Shown here in pieces: positions 10,101 through 20,612 of a DNA stretch of 27,366 nucleotides. Position 1 is the stretch's first letter. Every line of letters starts with the position of its first letter. The notes under the pieces were generated by a model, which saw only the letters and a program-made list of their open reading frames with translations, was not told where the DNA came from and searched no databases. The position numbers and the translations under genes were made by a program. This DNA is from Mnemiopsis leidyi (taxonomy: Eukaryota > Ctenophora > Tentaculata > Lobata > Bolinopsidae). The stretch is from NCBI GenBank assembly GCA_000226015.1, contig JH153179.1:46672-74037 (forward strand), written 5' to 3'.

Positions 10101-13100
10101 GGTCTGAGAGGTTTGGATGTAGGACTCTTGTCTCCCTCACTTGCTTTACCCGTGTATCTCCACACTGTAACAAGTAACAACACGATGAACAGAGTTTGAA
10201 AACAAGAAAATGTTTTACAAACCTTCACAAAAATAGTCGCAGACAAAAATATTCAGTTAAAATTTAAATCCTTAAATGATATCACCAGAAATTATCCGCA
10301 TAGCACGAGCGTGATCTGTCCAGTAAATAGCACTTGATCTAAAAATCCATCATATATACCTGGCTTGCCGACAGTGTCCTCCTTCCCCTCCTCCTCAACT
10401 TTATCTTTAAAGCGAGGGTGGTCGGGTACTCCCAACATCTCGTCAAAGTGTCCCTCCTCTAACAGCATTCCTGATATGTAGCCCGGTATCTCTCCCTCCT
10501 TTACTGTGAAATAGAGGATATAAAACATGGATCTCTCCCTCCTTTACTGTGAAATATCTAAGATATAAAACATGAGAGTGTCAGTGTTGCGTGAAACAGC
10601 TACAATAAGGGGGATGTTGTTAACAGACATGTAGATTGAGGACGAATATTGACTAAGATTTAACTAAAGAATATGAACTTGAAGCAATTGGACTTTCGAT
10701 ACTTGTTACGAGCTGAAAAGGTTTTAATTGTTCACATAGCAAACAATAATTCTCTCAATCTTGGAATTTTAGGCGTTGTTCACAACGATATTTGAAACTT
10801 TTGGCTTGAAACTTATATTATTTTTTAAATACTTTAGAATGACATTTTCATTGACTAACCAGTTTCCTAAATACGAAGTTCTACAACTCAGATATCGACT
10901 AACCGTATTCCTAACTACTAAGTTCTACAATTCAGATATCGACTAACCGTATTCCTAACTACTAAGTTCTACAATTCAGATATCGACTAACCAGTTTCCT
11001 AAATAATAAGTTCTACAATTCAGATATCGACTAACCAGTTTCCTAAATACGAAGTTCTACAATTCAGATATCGACAAACCAGTTTCCTAACTACTAAGTT
11101 CTACAATTTAGATATCGACTAACCAGTTTCCTAAATACAAAGTTCTACAATTTAGATATCGACTTACCAGATTCCTCGATACGAAGTTCTACAATTCAGA
11201 TATCGACTTACCAGATTCCTCGATACGAAGTTCTACAATTCGGATATCGACTTACCAGATTCCTCCCTGACATCGAGCTGACTCAGTGTAGTCTGTATAG
11301 TCTCCCGATCTGTGCTGTCACACGGGATAGTCTCCAGATCTACTGGAGTTACATCGGGAACTTCACACACTATCGTCTTGGGGGCGTCTCCACATACATC
11401 TGTAACACATCAGTGTAACACGCACGTGTAAATACAGCTGTAACACATCAGTGTAACGTGCACGTGTAAATACAGCTGTAACACATCAGTGTAACGTGCA
11501 CGTGTAAATACATCTGTAACACATCAGCGTTACGTGCACGTGTAAATACATCTGTAACACATTAGTGTAACGTGCATGTTTACATACAGCTGTAACACAT
11601 CAGTGTAACGTGCACGTGTAAATACAGCTGTAACACATCAGTGTAACGTGCACGTGTAAATACATCTGTAACACATCAGTGTAACGTGCACGTGTAAATA
11701 CAGATTACAGCTGTAACACATCAGTGTAACGTGCACGTGTAAATACATCTGTAACACATCAGTGTAACACGCACGTGCAGACAGCAATCAAATGTTTAAT
11801 GTTTAAAAACACGCTGTAACACTAACAAACGATCACCTGTGTCTCTAGGTCCATTGTTTTTACTAAGGATATAATCCTGCAAGTCATTTGGAGAGGTAGG
11901 GTTGTGCTCCGAAACTTTAAGAGCTTCCACTGCTTCAACTGACGACTTTCTGAAGTTTTATCTAGGTTATCTGAGAAACACAGTTAACAGTTCATTTAAG
12001 ATTTCATTTAAAATTCATCTAATATACACCGACTCTTATTAAGAGACGTAGCGCAAACAAATAAAGAAACTTCCTATAAAGAAAACTAACGTAGAGGGGA
12101 CGATCCGGAGTTCGGTAACCATCCTGTTGTAGACAGCTCTAGATATCCAGATAGCAGATCCAGATCTACACATCACGGTGATACCGCTGTACAGCACCAC
12201 CATCAAGTCACCTGGCGGGGAGGTGTAGTAGTGATCTAGATAGTAAAACCTGCAATAATATAGTATAAGTATTTAAATTCCAAATGTGAGATGCAGAGCC
12301 GCACATCTATTCCCGACTGACCTGCAGTCCCGCTGTAGTTTGTTCCCCTCAGAGAATCCTCGCCCCGGACTACATTGCCTGGCTCGTACGGTCCACCACG
12401 CTTTACGGGAGCTAGCACGTGATTACCTGCGATATTGTTTGTGAAGGAGCACTTCACTTGGGCAACTGTAATGAAACTGGCTGTTCTTATAAGTATCTAC
12501 CGTATATGTTACGATAAACATTGCCATCCAGGATCCAGGGATCCCCATCATTAGGACAAAAATGTCACATTTGTTGCAATTATCATTTTCTACCTTCAAC
12601 ATGCAATAAACTGGGGATGCCTTCACAAAATCAAATTCAATCAAATTCCATTGAGATTGATTTTGATGAAACTTAAGTTTTTGCTAAGGTATCTTTATAT
12701 TTATTGCTTACAATATAATTTTCATTCATTTGCTGAACGTTGAATGTAGAATTCTAATAAGAATTCGAAATAGTAAATCGATTTCTTGATCTGAGAATGC
12801 AACGCGCAAGAGTTATCAAAACTCGAGCTATGATGTTTGTCGTTATACCAAACCGAGAGAATGATTACAGCTAGGTCTACTTTGTGGTATCAAAAATTAA
12901 AACAATTGACGTCACCGAGTAAAAACTTGCACACGTTCGACAAAACGTTTTAAAAGTTAGGGGTGATCTAAAAGCGAGGGTGTCAGAAATATAAACATTT
13001 CCAAATTGTGGAGCTGAGGGAACCACTAAAACCAAATCAATACCTCGCACCCAATGTTAAAAGTCGTGAAAGTCAACCCAAACTTCAATATACTGCTCGA

Positions 13101-15127
13101 GTGAGAAATCCTCCAGTGTCCTCGTGCGTCAGCCCACCAACCAGCGCTCTCAACACAAATTTTCTCGAGATTAATTTGTCCAGCAAGAACACTAATATAC
13201 CGGGGAAATGACAAATTTATTGGAGCTAGATGGGTATAAAAAGGTAGGGAGGGAAGGGAAGGGAGGTAAACAGAAGATCCTACAAGCAGAACGTGAGCCG
13301 GACTAAACCATGACGATCCCTCTATTCGCCCTTACTCTCGCTCTTCTAGCTCTCTCTAACTCGGCATCCATCTCAGACGAGGAGGTAAACTATACGTTTG
13401 TTTCAAGCTTATCTTTCTTGGTGACTACAGGAGTTTGTTTTCGATTTCCCAATAGAAACAGCTTAGCTAGGTTAGAATAGGAATATGTTAGTCGGGAATG
13501 GTTGAGGTAGGATAGGAATGGTTGAGGTAGATACTAGATAGGTAACTATAGGAACTAACTAAAGTAAACTCTAAAAGTAAACACCGACCCCCAATCTCCA
13601 ACACTCAGACCTAAATCTCTCTCTCTCTCCCAGGTAGACAGGATGGAGGGGATAGAGGAGAGTGCAGAGGGAGGACTACTTATCGGCTACCCCTCCTCTC
13701 GCCTCCCCAGCATCCGGTCCCGAGTCTCACAAGACTCCGGACTTTCCGAGTCCGAGCAAACCTGGTAGTGGGGAGTGTTCGAGTCCGACAGAAACTGAGC
13801 GGGCCTGCTTGCAGGGCACTCACCTGGCTCTGAGCCCTGCCTGGAAAACTTGGGAATTTTCCTGCTTAAGGAGACTTTGCTGAACTAGCTTTCTAGCATT
13901 TTTCATTTTGAAACCTGGGTCGTTTCACTCGATCTTTATACTTTTGGGATGTATGCTTTTTTGAGGTGTTCTGCCTCATTAATTTCTATTATTTCATCAT
14001 AAACACTGTCCTTATTGTCTATTGATTATATGAAACATCCACAAAAAATTGAAATCAGTCAATTAAAATAAAATCAGTACTCTAGTAGTTCCTCTGTCCT
14101 ACAAGAGTACAAATCAAGAGATCTTCTACAAATCTCAAGAGAATATCAAAACTTTATAAAACTCACCCTACGTTAACTACATAAGTAAATGTAAGTAAAA
14201 CAAACAATTACCGTTGAGTACAGGGTGCATGAGAGCGTCTTGAAGAACAAAGATATGACACAGCTCACACCTCTCCCTCTCTTTACTCTTCTTGAACTCA
14301 ACCTCAAAGCATGTGGGACTGTGCTGCAATTACAGGGTTTAGTCACGTGAGGTTTTCACATTTGGACAGGGATAACCAGCTCCTGGTGAACTTTATGATA
14401 GGGAATTTCTACAAAATGATGAGCAAATAATCAAACAAAGATGGAAATACTAAACTGAATTTTTCACTTTGTACGAATAAGATAAAAAGCTAAAACTTAG
14501 TATAACTTTCTAACCTGGTCGATGACTACTGCAGTATGGTAGTCTCCTCTGTGTGGATTCCTGGCTAGAACCTCCTTGTTCATCATCAGTCTGCCAGCTG
14601 CCGTTACTGGGAACTTAACCACCCTCTCGGGGGGAGGGGGTTCCCGAACTGACAACAAAATGAGAGTTCAGTAAACTATTGATAGGTTAGAGACGACGCT
14701 CTCTAAGTCTGTAAGACTCTAAACATAGTCTATTGGTATCTAAAAAACTATCTTAGTCTGTAAAAAAACTCTCGAAATCTCTTCTAGAAAACACTGTCTA
14801 AGTCTCGGAACAAACTCTTTCAGTCTGTAAAAAACTCTCTAAATCTCAAGAAAACACTTTCTAAATCTCTAAACAAACTCTCTCAGTCTGTAAAAAATTC
14901 TAAGTCTCTCAGTCTCAAATCACTGTCTATCGTCCCACCTGTGGGATAAGCAGGAGGAATGTCACCAGACCAGCGGAGGTCGCTACTCTTCAGTTTGAGG
15001 TATGTAGTATCCAGGTTCCTGTCCAACACTCCCCCGTGCAGTAGAACCACTGCTCCTTTAGGGAGGGCTGCCAGCTCGTCGGGCCCGGGCAGCTTTAGTG
15101 GCAGTGTTATCGGTCTGAATGAGCCGC
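10078..15127 (-). CDS. Gene B: unrecognised multi-exon protein (at least nine exons, both ends missing)
   Basis: Minus-strand exons in order: 15127-14939, 14648-14515, 14323-14212, 12465-12322, 12235-12091, 11949-11837, 11399-11256, 10503-10360, 10164-10078. All phases agree across the eight joints (1, 0, 1, 1, 2, 1, 1, 1), and every border is GT-AG. This gives about 420 residues. Landmarks are LKLPGPDELAALPKGAVVLL in the first exon, CELCHIFVLQDALMHPVLN in the third, CSFTNNIAGNH and KRGGPYEPGNVVRGEDS in the fourth, ISRAVYNRMVTELRIVPS in the fifth, and acidic stretches (EEEGKEDTVGKP) near the end. I recognise no catalytic motif or named domain, and there is no clear transmembrane helix. The acceptor of exon 12235 (CTATCTAG) is chosen because the more typical TTGCAG 19 bp upstream gives an immediate stop in phase. 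Large introns hold minisatellites built from splice sites, and a nested peptide gene lies in the 14211-12466 intron on the opposite strand. Confidence 0.7.
10488..10576 (-). repeat. Two-copy 43-bp duplication across the acceptor of gene B exon 10503-10360
   Basis: ATCTCTCCCTCCTTTACTGT and the following GATATAAAACATG are present at 10488-10530 and again at 10531-10576. On the minus strand this duplicates about 27 intron bases, the acceptor TTTCACAG and the first 16 exon bases (TAAAGGAGGGAGAGAT). The real exon is the downstream copy in transcript order; the upstream copy is a decoy acceptor followed by ATCCATG. Confidence 0.85.
10853..11269 (-). repeat. 44-bp array seeded on the donor of gene B exon 11399-11256
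   Basis: On the minus strand the exon end GAGGAATCTG and donor GTAAGTCGATATC are repeated about nine times at 44-bp spacing down to 10853. The two units nearest the exon (plus-strand CTTACCAGATTCCT at 11207 and 11163) keep the exact exon-end and donor sequence. Farther units have decayed to GGAAACTGGTTAGTC. The gradient suggests growth from the exon side. Confidence 0.85.
11400..11785 (-). repeat. 38-bp array seeded on the acceptor of gene B exon 11399-11256
   Basis: About ten 38-bp units, plus-strand TGTAACACATCAGTGTAACG followed by TGCACGTGTAAATACAG. On the minus strand each reads TGATGTGTTACAG then (A/C)TGTAT, the same as the real acceptor and first six exon bases (GTGTTACAG then ATGTAT). 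Several units match the real junction exactly. Each also contains GTGCAC and CACGTG palindromes. Confidence 0.85.
12466..13230. other. Intron of gene B upstream of the nested gene
   Basis: No exon is supported here on either strand. The minus-strand frame at 12423-12644 overlaps the gene B exon start and continues into the intron, and the reading before the acceptor TTACAG has no support. A BamHI-type palindrome cluster (GGATCCAGGGATCC) lies at about 12528, and TGACGTCA-like sequence at about 12907. Confidence 0.5.
13235..13243 (+). promoter_or_regulatory. TATA box of the nested peptide gene
   Basis: TATAAAAAG, a textbook TATA element, followed by a purine-rich stretch (GGTAGGGAGGGAAGGGA). 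It lies 75 bp before the ATG at 13310, which places a start site near 13265 and a 5' UTR of roughly 45 nt. Confidence 0.65.
13310..13768 (+). CDS. Nested two-exon gene for a small secreted peptide
   Basis: Exon 1 is 13310-13384: ATG in a good context (AACCATGA), a 25-residue start with a clear signal peptide (MTIPLFALTLALLALSNSA), and donor GTAAAC. Exon 2 is 13634-13768, after a strong CT-rich tract and CCCAG, joined in phase 0 and ending in TAG. The product is 69 residues; the mature part of about 50 residues begins near SISDEEVDRMEG and ends SGLSESEQTW. It has no cysteine, is acidic, and contains one basic patch (SRLPSIRSR). I recognise no family. A hormone-like or other short secreted peptide is possible, but this is inference. 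The gene is inside the gene B intron, opposite strand. A longer frame at 13662-13883 overlaps exon 2 in another phase and does not join exon 1. Confidence 0.6.
14067..14072 (+). terminator. Possible polyadenylation signal of the nested gene
   Basis: AATAAA about 300 bp after the stop of the peptide gene, before the next minus-strand exon of gene B (14212). It is the first good match downstream of the stop on that strand that I noticed. No cleavage data are available. Confidence 0.35.
14680..14926. repeat. Degenerate CTCTCTAAGTCTGTAA repeat in gene B intron
   Basis: Loose units of about 25-35 bp built from AACTCTCTAAATCTC and CTCAGTCTGTAAAAAA fill most of the 290-bp intron between exons 15127-14939 and 14648-14515. 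Unlike other arrays in gene B, the units do not contain the splice site. Confidence 0.65.
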
Positions 15128-15129
15128 CT

Positions 15130-15700
15130 GTAGGGAACAATAGTTATCTTTGTTTGTCTTGTTGGATAATCTTTGTTGTTAAATAAACGTATTATTGGGA
15201 CCAGAACTTGATAAGGAAGTATGTGATCAGATCCTTGAGAAACTCTGTAATATCTGTCATTTTCAACATCTGCTGATTTTGAGTTGAACAGCAACAAAAC
15301 AATACCGATATATTTTTTGACGCCGAATATTTCATAGTACATACTAGCGGAAAGTTCTACAAGGAGATGTGAATATCTAAAACTCTGGATAAGTTAAGAG
15401 TTTGCTTGGCTGAATTGTGCGAACTAATTTGTAGATCATTAGACTTGATAAACTAAATAATTTCGTGATTGCTTGACTGAAACACGAAAACCATTACAGC
15501 GAAGAAAGCCATCAAATATGTGACTTAGCATTCACAGTGACCAATTTATTAATGTTTATTCTATCAATTTATATCTGCATATATAAATAATTAGTGCCAT
15601 GCTTAGACGCTGGTTCGCATGACACATAATTTTCTTTAGAGTTTTATATGTTTTGATAATTTTGCAGTACCTGATTTTTGTATAATGTTCCTACACAGTC
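15130..15700. other. Upstream of gene B exons; no exon placed
   Basis: The exon 15127-14939 is entered in phase 1, so an upstream exon must exist to the right. A minus-strand frame beginning with ATG at 15342 has a hydrophobic run (IGIVLLLF) but no phase-1 donor that joins, so I do not call it. Confidence 0.4.
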
Positions 15701-15703
15701 AAG

Positions 15704-16195
<492 letters not shown>

Positions 16196-17594
16196 AGTAA
16201 ACACGCTACATATTGGTAACAACATATTAATTTTCACATGCCGTAAAAATTGAGCATGTGGAATTGTGAAACGTGAGAAAAGCCGCACGTCAAAACGGAT
16301 CCGCTGATTATCATACGCCGGATTTACAGCATGCACTCTTCATTGTTCCACATGAGTTTCGCTCCATATTCTTCATTCACAATATTTCAATATGGAAGTT
16401 TCGTTGTGCAACAGGAAGCAGCAGTTAAAAATGTATTAACATAGATGTGCTATCATTTGATAACGCCCACATTTGTTGAAGGTTTTAGTCGTCAAATGAC
16501 CACTCAAATAATCACATTGAGATTAAACAGATTGAGTATTCAATATATCTCTGCGAGGTTTGGTAGGATAAAAGCTAATTGTGAGGTAGTTCCATTCAAC
16601 AATTGAGTGTTTTCATTGAAGAGCATGTCGACAGAGTGAAAACAGTTGACACTGCACGACAATCCCAGTCATGTGACTACCACGTGGCCGTCACGTGATT
16701 TCAGCGGATCATGACACCGGGAAATATATCTATTGACGGTGCTCCTCCTTCTTTTTCGTCGGTTGTTTCAAAATCGTACTACCATCGCAGAAGTCACATA
16801 TGTACACGGAGAATCAGATCCTTTGCTGAAAACACTCGAAAATCGGAAAATGAAAAACAGCAAGCAATAACTTGACCAGTCAAATAGTAAATTGTTTACT
16901 TGTTTAAACAACATTACACTATTGACTATCCATGTTGCACTTCATCGGCCGATATTTTGTTGTTCTGCACTACGTTGTAATTACAGAAATTATGGTCGTT
17001 CCTATCAGTTTTACAGTAGTTTCTGAGTTCCTGAACGAAAGTTTCAAAACAATTTCATGACCTCAATTTGCCCACAATAGTTTTATCTGAAGACTGTGGT
17101 TACCTTGATGCATGTATTGACGTCTGTACGACCAAGAGTCTCTCTTTTTTAATTCAAACGTACATTCTTCATAATGGAAGGAAACTAGCGGTCTAGATAT
17201 TACCGGTATCTAGATCAGATACTAGCGGTGTTAGAGAACTGCTGAACAGAGAGCACTGATCGCACCACGTGTTAGCTGATCGTTGTTGTAGATACATATC
17301 TTCTCACAGTGACACTTAATCTAGTTTTCATACTCTTATGTGCTTGTTCGGCTGTCAGTTTAGCAGTATTTGCAGCTGACTGTTCAGGTTATGTACATCG
17401 TATCAGTTCTCATTGAATTCAAATGGTGACTGTTCGAGTTGTGTGTCCATCAAGCCTTAGCTCTTTAAATGTTGTTTTTTTTCTAACCGGTTTTGTGAAT
17501 TTTTAAAATGTGAGATAGAAAAAAAATTATGAGTAAAAAATTTCACTAGGTGTTAGCGATAATTACACAGGGAAATGTGCGCTGCCTCCTGACA
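16196..17594. promoter_or_regulatory. Intergenic and presumed 5' region of gene C
   Basis: No exon is seen. CACGTG palindromes cluster at 16681-16698 (ACCACGTGGC and GTCACGTGAT only 10 bp apart) and again at about 17266. An 8-bp inverted repeat, TCTAGATA and TATCTAGA with a 7-nt loop, lies at about 17191-17214. A possible acceptor TTTCACTAG at 17541-17549 precedes the gene C start region, so a 5' UTR intron is likely. Confidence 0.4.
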
Positions 17595-20138
17595 ATGAGT
17601 ATCATCTCTCTGAACTATCAGCCAAGTCAGAGCTACTTCTACCGTGACACGTCACGTGATATGACGTCACGTGATATGACGTCACGTGATATGACGTCAC
17701 GTGATATGACGTCACGTGATATGACGTCACGTGATGTGTTTGTGAGGAACATCAGCAGCTCTGACGACACCGAACTACCACCAATACCACCTCCACATAA
17801 CAGGTAGGAGACGTTAACACTGTCATCTCTAGAGTAACAAACACTCAAATTATACCTTAAGCTGCATTGAGCGAAGAGACTATATAGTGTATCTTCTTTG
17901 CTACATTATCTCCAAATTATCAGAAAGTGTCTAGTATCTCCATCACATATTACAGTTAAACATAGCTCTGCTCCGATCTACCCTCCCCCGCCTCCCCAAG
18001 TACGGCTAACGGCACGTACTTTACAGCCATGTACTTTCTAAGTTGGATATCATGTAAGGACATATATCCAGTAATTTGCTTTTACAACATTATGGAACAT
18101 CTTAAAATTGCTTCAAATGGAGCTCGTTTTAACATGCTGCATCGTAAAGTCATTGTCAACAAGCGTACTGACCAGCCGTGTAAACATAGGTTCATTGTTG
18201 TCGTGGTCATTCTTGCTCTTCCCTGCATTCTGACACGAGTACTGTGGTTTTTTCAGTTTTTTTCTTCAGGATAATGTAGTCAGTATTATAGTCAACTAAA
18301 TGATGTAGTCAATATTATAGTCAATTTACAACTAAATAATGTAGTCAATATTATAGTGAACTTAATAATTTTGTCCTTTTGTAATCTTATCTTTCTTTAT
18401 AGTGTGACAGGAAATTTAGTCTCGAAACTAGGTATAGCCTACTTTGTGTTTTATAGGTTTGTACAAACACACGATATTTGGAGAAAAGACGATCCGAGAC
18501 ACCACGTGACCTATGACACAACCCAACTAACTGACTCCCTGGTCTGTGTTAGCATGTCTAACGAGATACGCCGCACTATCGCTAATCTAACTCAGGTACA
18601 TTGGAACGTGTTTAGTCACGTGTTTTGTCTTACTCAGGTAACTGAGCACGTGTTTAGTCACGTGTTTTGCGTTACCTGAATTTAAGGATTTTGTGCTTCT
18701 AGTACGGTGTAAAATAAGGAATAAGATTGAAAATATTGGCGTGGAAATATTGGTGTGGAAATATTGGTGTGGAAATGTTATTCTGCTATAATTATGCGTC
18801 CATGTATTAAAGCATCAGCGATGATGTATGCACCCAACAGAATACAAAAGATGCTCCTTCATCAAACCAACCAGTGGGACAACAAAGGAGTGCAGTTCGA
18901 CTGACAGGAACTACCAAACTGTTTGGTAGATCGCTACTTACAGAAGGAGGTTACAAGACGTTGTCTTTACCTGTTACTCGACAAAACAGGTATTTTTCAA
19001 AAACATATAACTGTGACGACGTATTTAGTTATCAACGTGTTTATAGAAGAGATTTAGAAAATGTAAGAAAAATGTTTGGAATAACACATTTAAAAAATTA
19101 TTCTATCTCCGAAAGATACGACATGGAGGATATTAAATGTATGACAGCACCAGAAAAAGCAGAGTTAGATCTACGCCTTAGTCCTGTAAACTTCAAGAAA
19201 AGACCTGAAGGAGAAGTTATTCCACTTCAGGCACCTGAACAGGTTACTCAATCATTTTATTTTGCTTCAGATAAATTGCCAGATCATTTCTGCTCTTTTT
19301 CTCAGAACAAATTTCCCTTTGAATCAAAAACTTTCCATGCACTGAACTGAATTTCAGGTTATGGCAGTGAAGAAGGAGCACGATTTCAGACTTCCGTACC
19401 GGGAATGTCTGACAAAGAGCAAATCTCCAACTGTCCACATTTTGGAAGTTGAATGTTTAACTTGCGGTCAGATAGGATCTATTTATAGACACAGGTATTT
19501 GTAGTCAGATAGGATCTATTCATAGACACAGGTATTTGTAGTCAGATTGGATCTATTTATAGACACAGGTATTTGTAGTCAGATTGGATCTATTTATAGA
19601 CACAAGTATTTGTAGTCAGATTGGATCTATATATAGACACAGGTATTTGTAGTCAGATTGGATCTATTTATAGACACAGGTATTTGTAGTTATATTGGAA
19701 TTTGGATCCATTCATAGACACAGGTATTTGTTGTCAGATAAGATCTATTTATCGACATATCGCATATGTTATATGTATTTGAAGGAATAAATCACTAACG
19801 GACTGAATCGCTAACACTAATTATCACTAACCTTTAGCCTAACCTTTAGCGATTGTAAATTATTTAATCCGATTACAGCTCAATCTTGTGAAACTGTGAG
19901 GCTAACAAATGAGATTTGTAGTAAGTTAAATAGTTAGTATACACATTATACATTTACTTCAAGAACAGTTTCTTTCAGAGCGGACAAGACCAAGTGTGGT
20001 CGATGTGGGAAGATTCTAGCTGAAAGAGTCAACAACAAATTAGAGTACCAGTTTAGAATAACGAAACAGTATTCTGGACAAGAAGTCTTGGAGAGAATGC
20101 AGAAACAGAGCGGTAGTAATAGGAGAAGACTTGCTTAG
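17595..20138 (+). CDS. Gene C: 348-residue protein with C-terminal zinc ribbon (five exons)
   Basis: Exons 17595-17803, 18457-18595, 18841-19242, 19358-19494 and 19979-20138 join in phases 2, 0, 0, 2 with GT-AG borders throughout. Start: ATG in GACAATGAG, giving MSIISLNYQPSQSYFYRD. Residues about 19-48 are a five-residue repeat TSRDM. A Pro-rich bit (ELPPIPPPHNR) ends exon 1. The middle (LFGRSLLTEGGYKTLSLPV, VRKMFGITHLKNYSISERYD) resembles nothing I can name. The C-terminus has ECLTC and KCGRC about 14 residues apart, a zinc-ribbon pair, split between the last two exons, then a basic tail ending SNRRRLA. It is probably an intracellular zinc-binding protein. In exon 3 the frame stays open past the chosen donor (GAACAG, GTTACT at 19243) to TGA at 19350, so an unspliced, shorter product without the ribbon is possible. 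Tandem repeats sit on the donors of exons 2 and 4. Confidence 0.75.
17651..17740 (+). repeat. 15-bp in-frame coding repeat with CRE and E-box palindromes
   Basis: Five identical copies of GTCACGTGATATGAC at 15-bp spacing (starts 17651, 17666, 17681, 17696, 17711) plus a sixth partial copy at 17726. In the gene C frame they encode TSRDM repeats. Each junction also makes TGACGTCA (CRE-type) overlapping TCACGTGA (E-box/CLEAR-type). Confidence 0.95.
18275..18362 (+). repeat. Repeat before gene C exon 2
   Basis: Three degenerate units with the core ATGTAGTCAATATTATAGTCAA in the intron about 95 bp upstream of the exon 18457. Each unit contains TTATAG, which also forms the real acceptor (TTTTATAG), but the rest of the junction is not shared. 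Confidence 0.7.
18590..18673 (+). repeat. Two-copy 42-bp duplication across the donor of gene C exon 2
   Basis: ACTCAG with donor GTA at 18590 and the following CGTGTTTAGTCACGTGTTTT are repeated at 18632. The second ACTCAG-GTAACT is a good donor. The 42-bp spacing keeps frame, so its use would add 14 residues (VHWNVFSHVFCLTQ). Confidence 0.85.
18733..18778 (+). repeat. 14-bp tandem repeat
   Basis: GTGGAAATATTGGT-type units, about three to four copies, in the intron before gene C exon 3. Confidence 0.8.
19467..19762 (+). repeat. 37-bp array seeded on the donor of gene C exon 4
   Basis: The first unit is the exon end itself: the last 28 bases (GTCAGATAGGATC to AGACACAG) followed by the donor GTATTTGTA. 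About seven further copies follow at 37-bp spacing, most with an intact CACAG-GTATTT junction. The last two are degenerate. Because 37 is not divisible by three, using a later donor would read into TAG within a few codons and remove the second CxxC. Confidence 0.9.
19763..19978 (+). other. Remainder of gene C last intron
   Basis: Non-repetitive intron. It contains a 9-bp inverted repeat AATCGCTAA and TTAGCGATT (about 19806-19856) with TAACCTTTAGC repeats in the loop, then a normal acceptor TTTCTTTCAG. Confidence 0.5.
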
Positions 20139-20254
20139 TAGGCTTATTGGAATTATCTTAATATCTAGATATTGTCTAGTATATTATTCTATTGTTACGA
20201 TATTGTAGTGGAGATTATTTACTTGCTCCTTGAATTGGTGGACTGTGTAACTCT

Positions 20255-20398
20255 GTTATACATTGTACATGTTATACATTGTACATGTTATACATTGTAC
20301 ATGTTATACATTGTACATGTTATACATTGTAAATGTTATACATTGTACATGTTATACATTGTACATGTTATACATTGTACATGTTATACATTGTACAT
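20255..20398. repeat. 16-bp minisatellite after gene C stop
   Basis: Nine copies of GTTATACATTGTACAT starting about 115 bp after the gene C stop, with one substitution (GTAAAT). Each unit contains the palindrome ATGTACAT or TGTACA. It is likely in the 3' UTR or just beyond. Frames through it on all phases are repeat artefacts. Confidence 0.95.
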
Positions 20399-20612
20399 GC
20401 TCCACAATGCAATTCTCAAGTTTGTTTTATGTACATTGTTTTACTTCGAGAGCCTAATACAAGAAGAAAGCAGCGCACAATTCAATTACTCAACCTCTTA
20501 CCTCGATTAGTTAACTTGTAAAAACATTTTTGTCTTATGAGAGTGTTAGGGCACGGAAATCGGGGTTGCTTTAGTCTTAAGTACTTAGTAAAACGTGTCC
20601 AACTCAGTTTAC

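Noticed and set aside
10165..10220. Transmembrane-like run (TLFIVLLLVTVW) on the minus strand before gene B exon 10164
   Set aside because: The hydrophobic reading comes from the pyrimidine-rich tract before the acceptor TTGTTACAG; the phase-consistent exon begins after it.
10853..11785. CRISPR-like regular arrays
   Set aside because: The units are directly tandem without unique spacers, and the genome is clearly eukaryotic.
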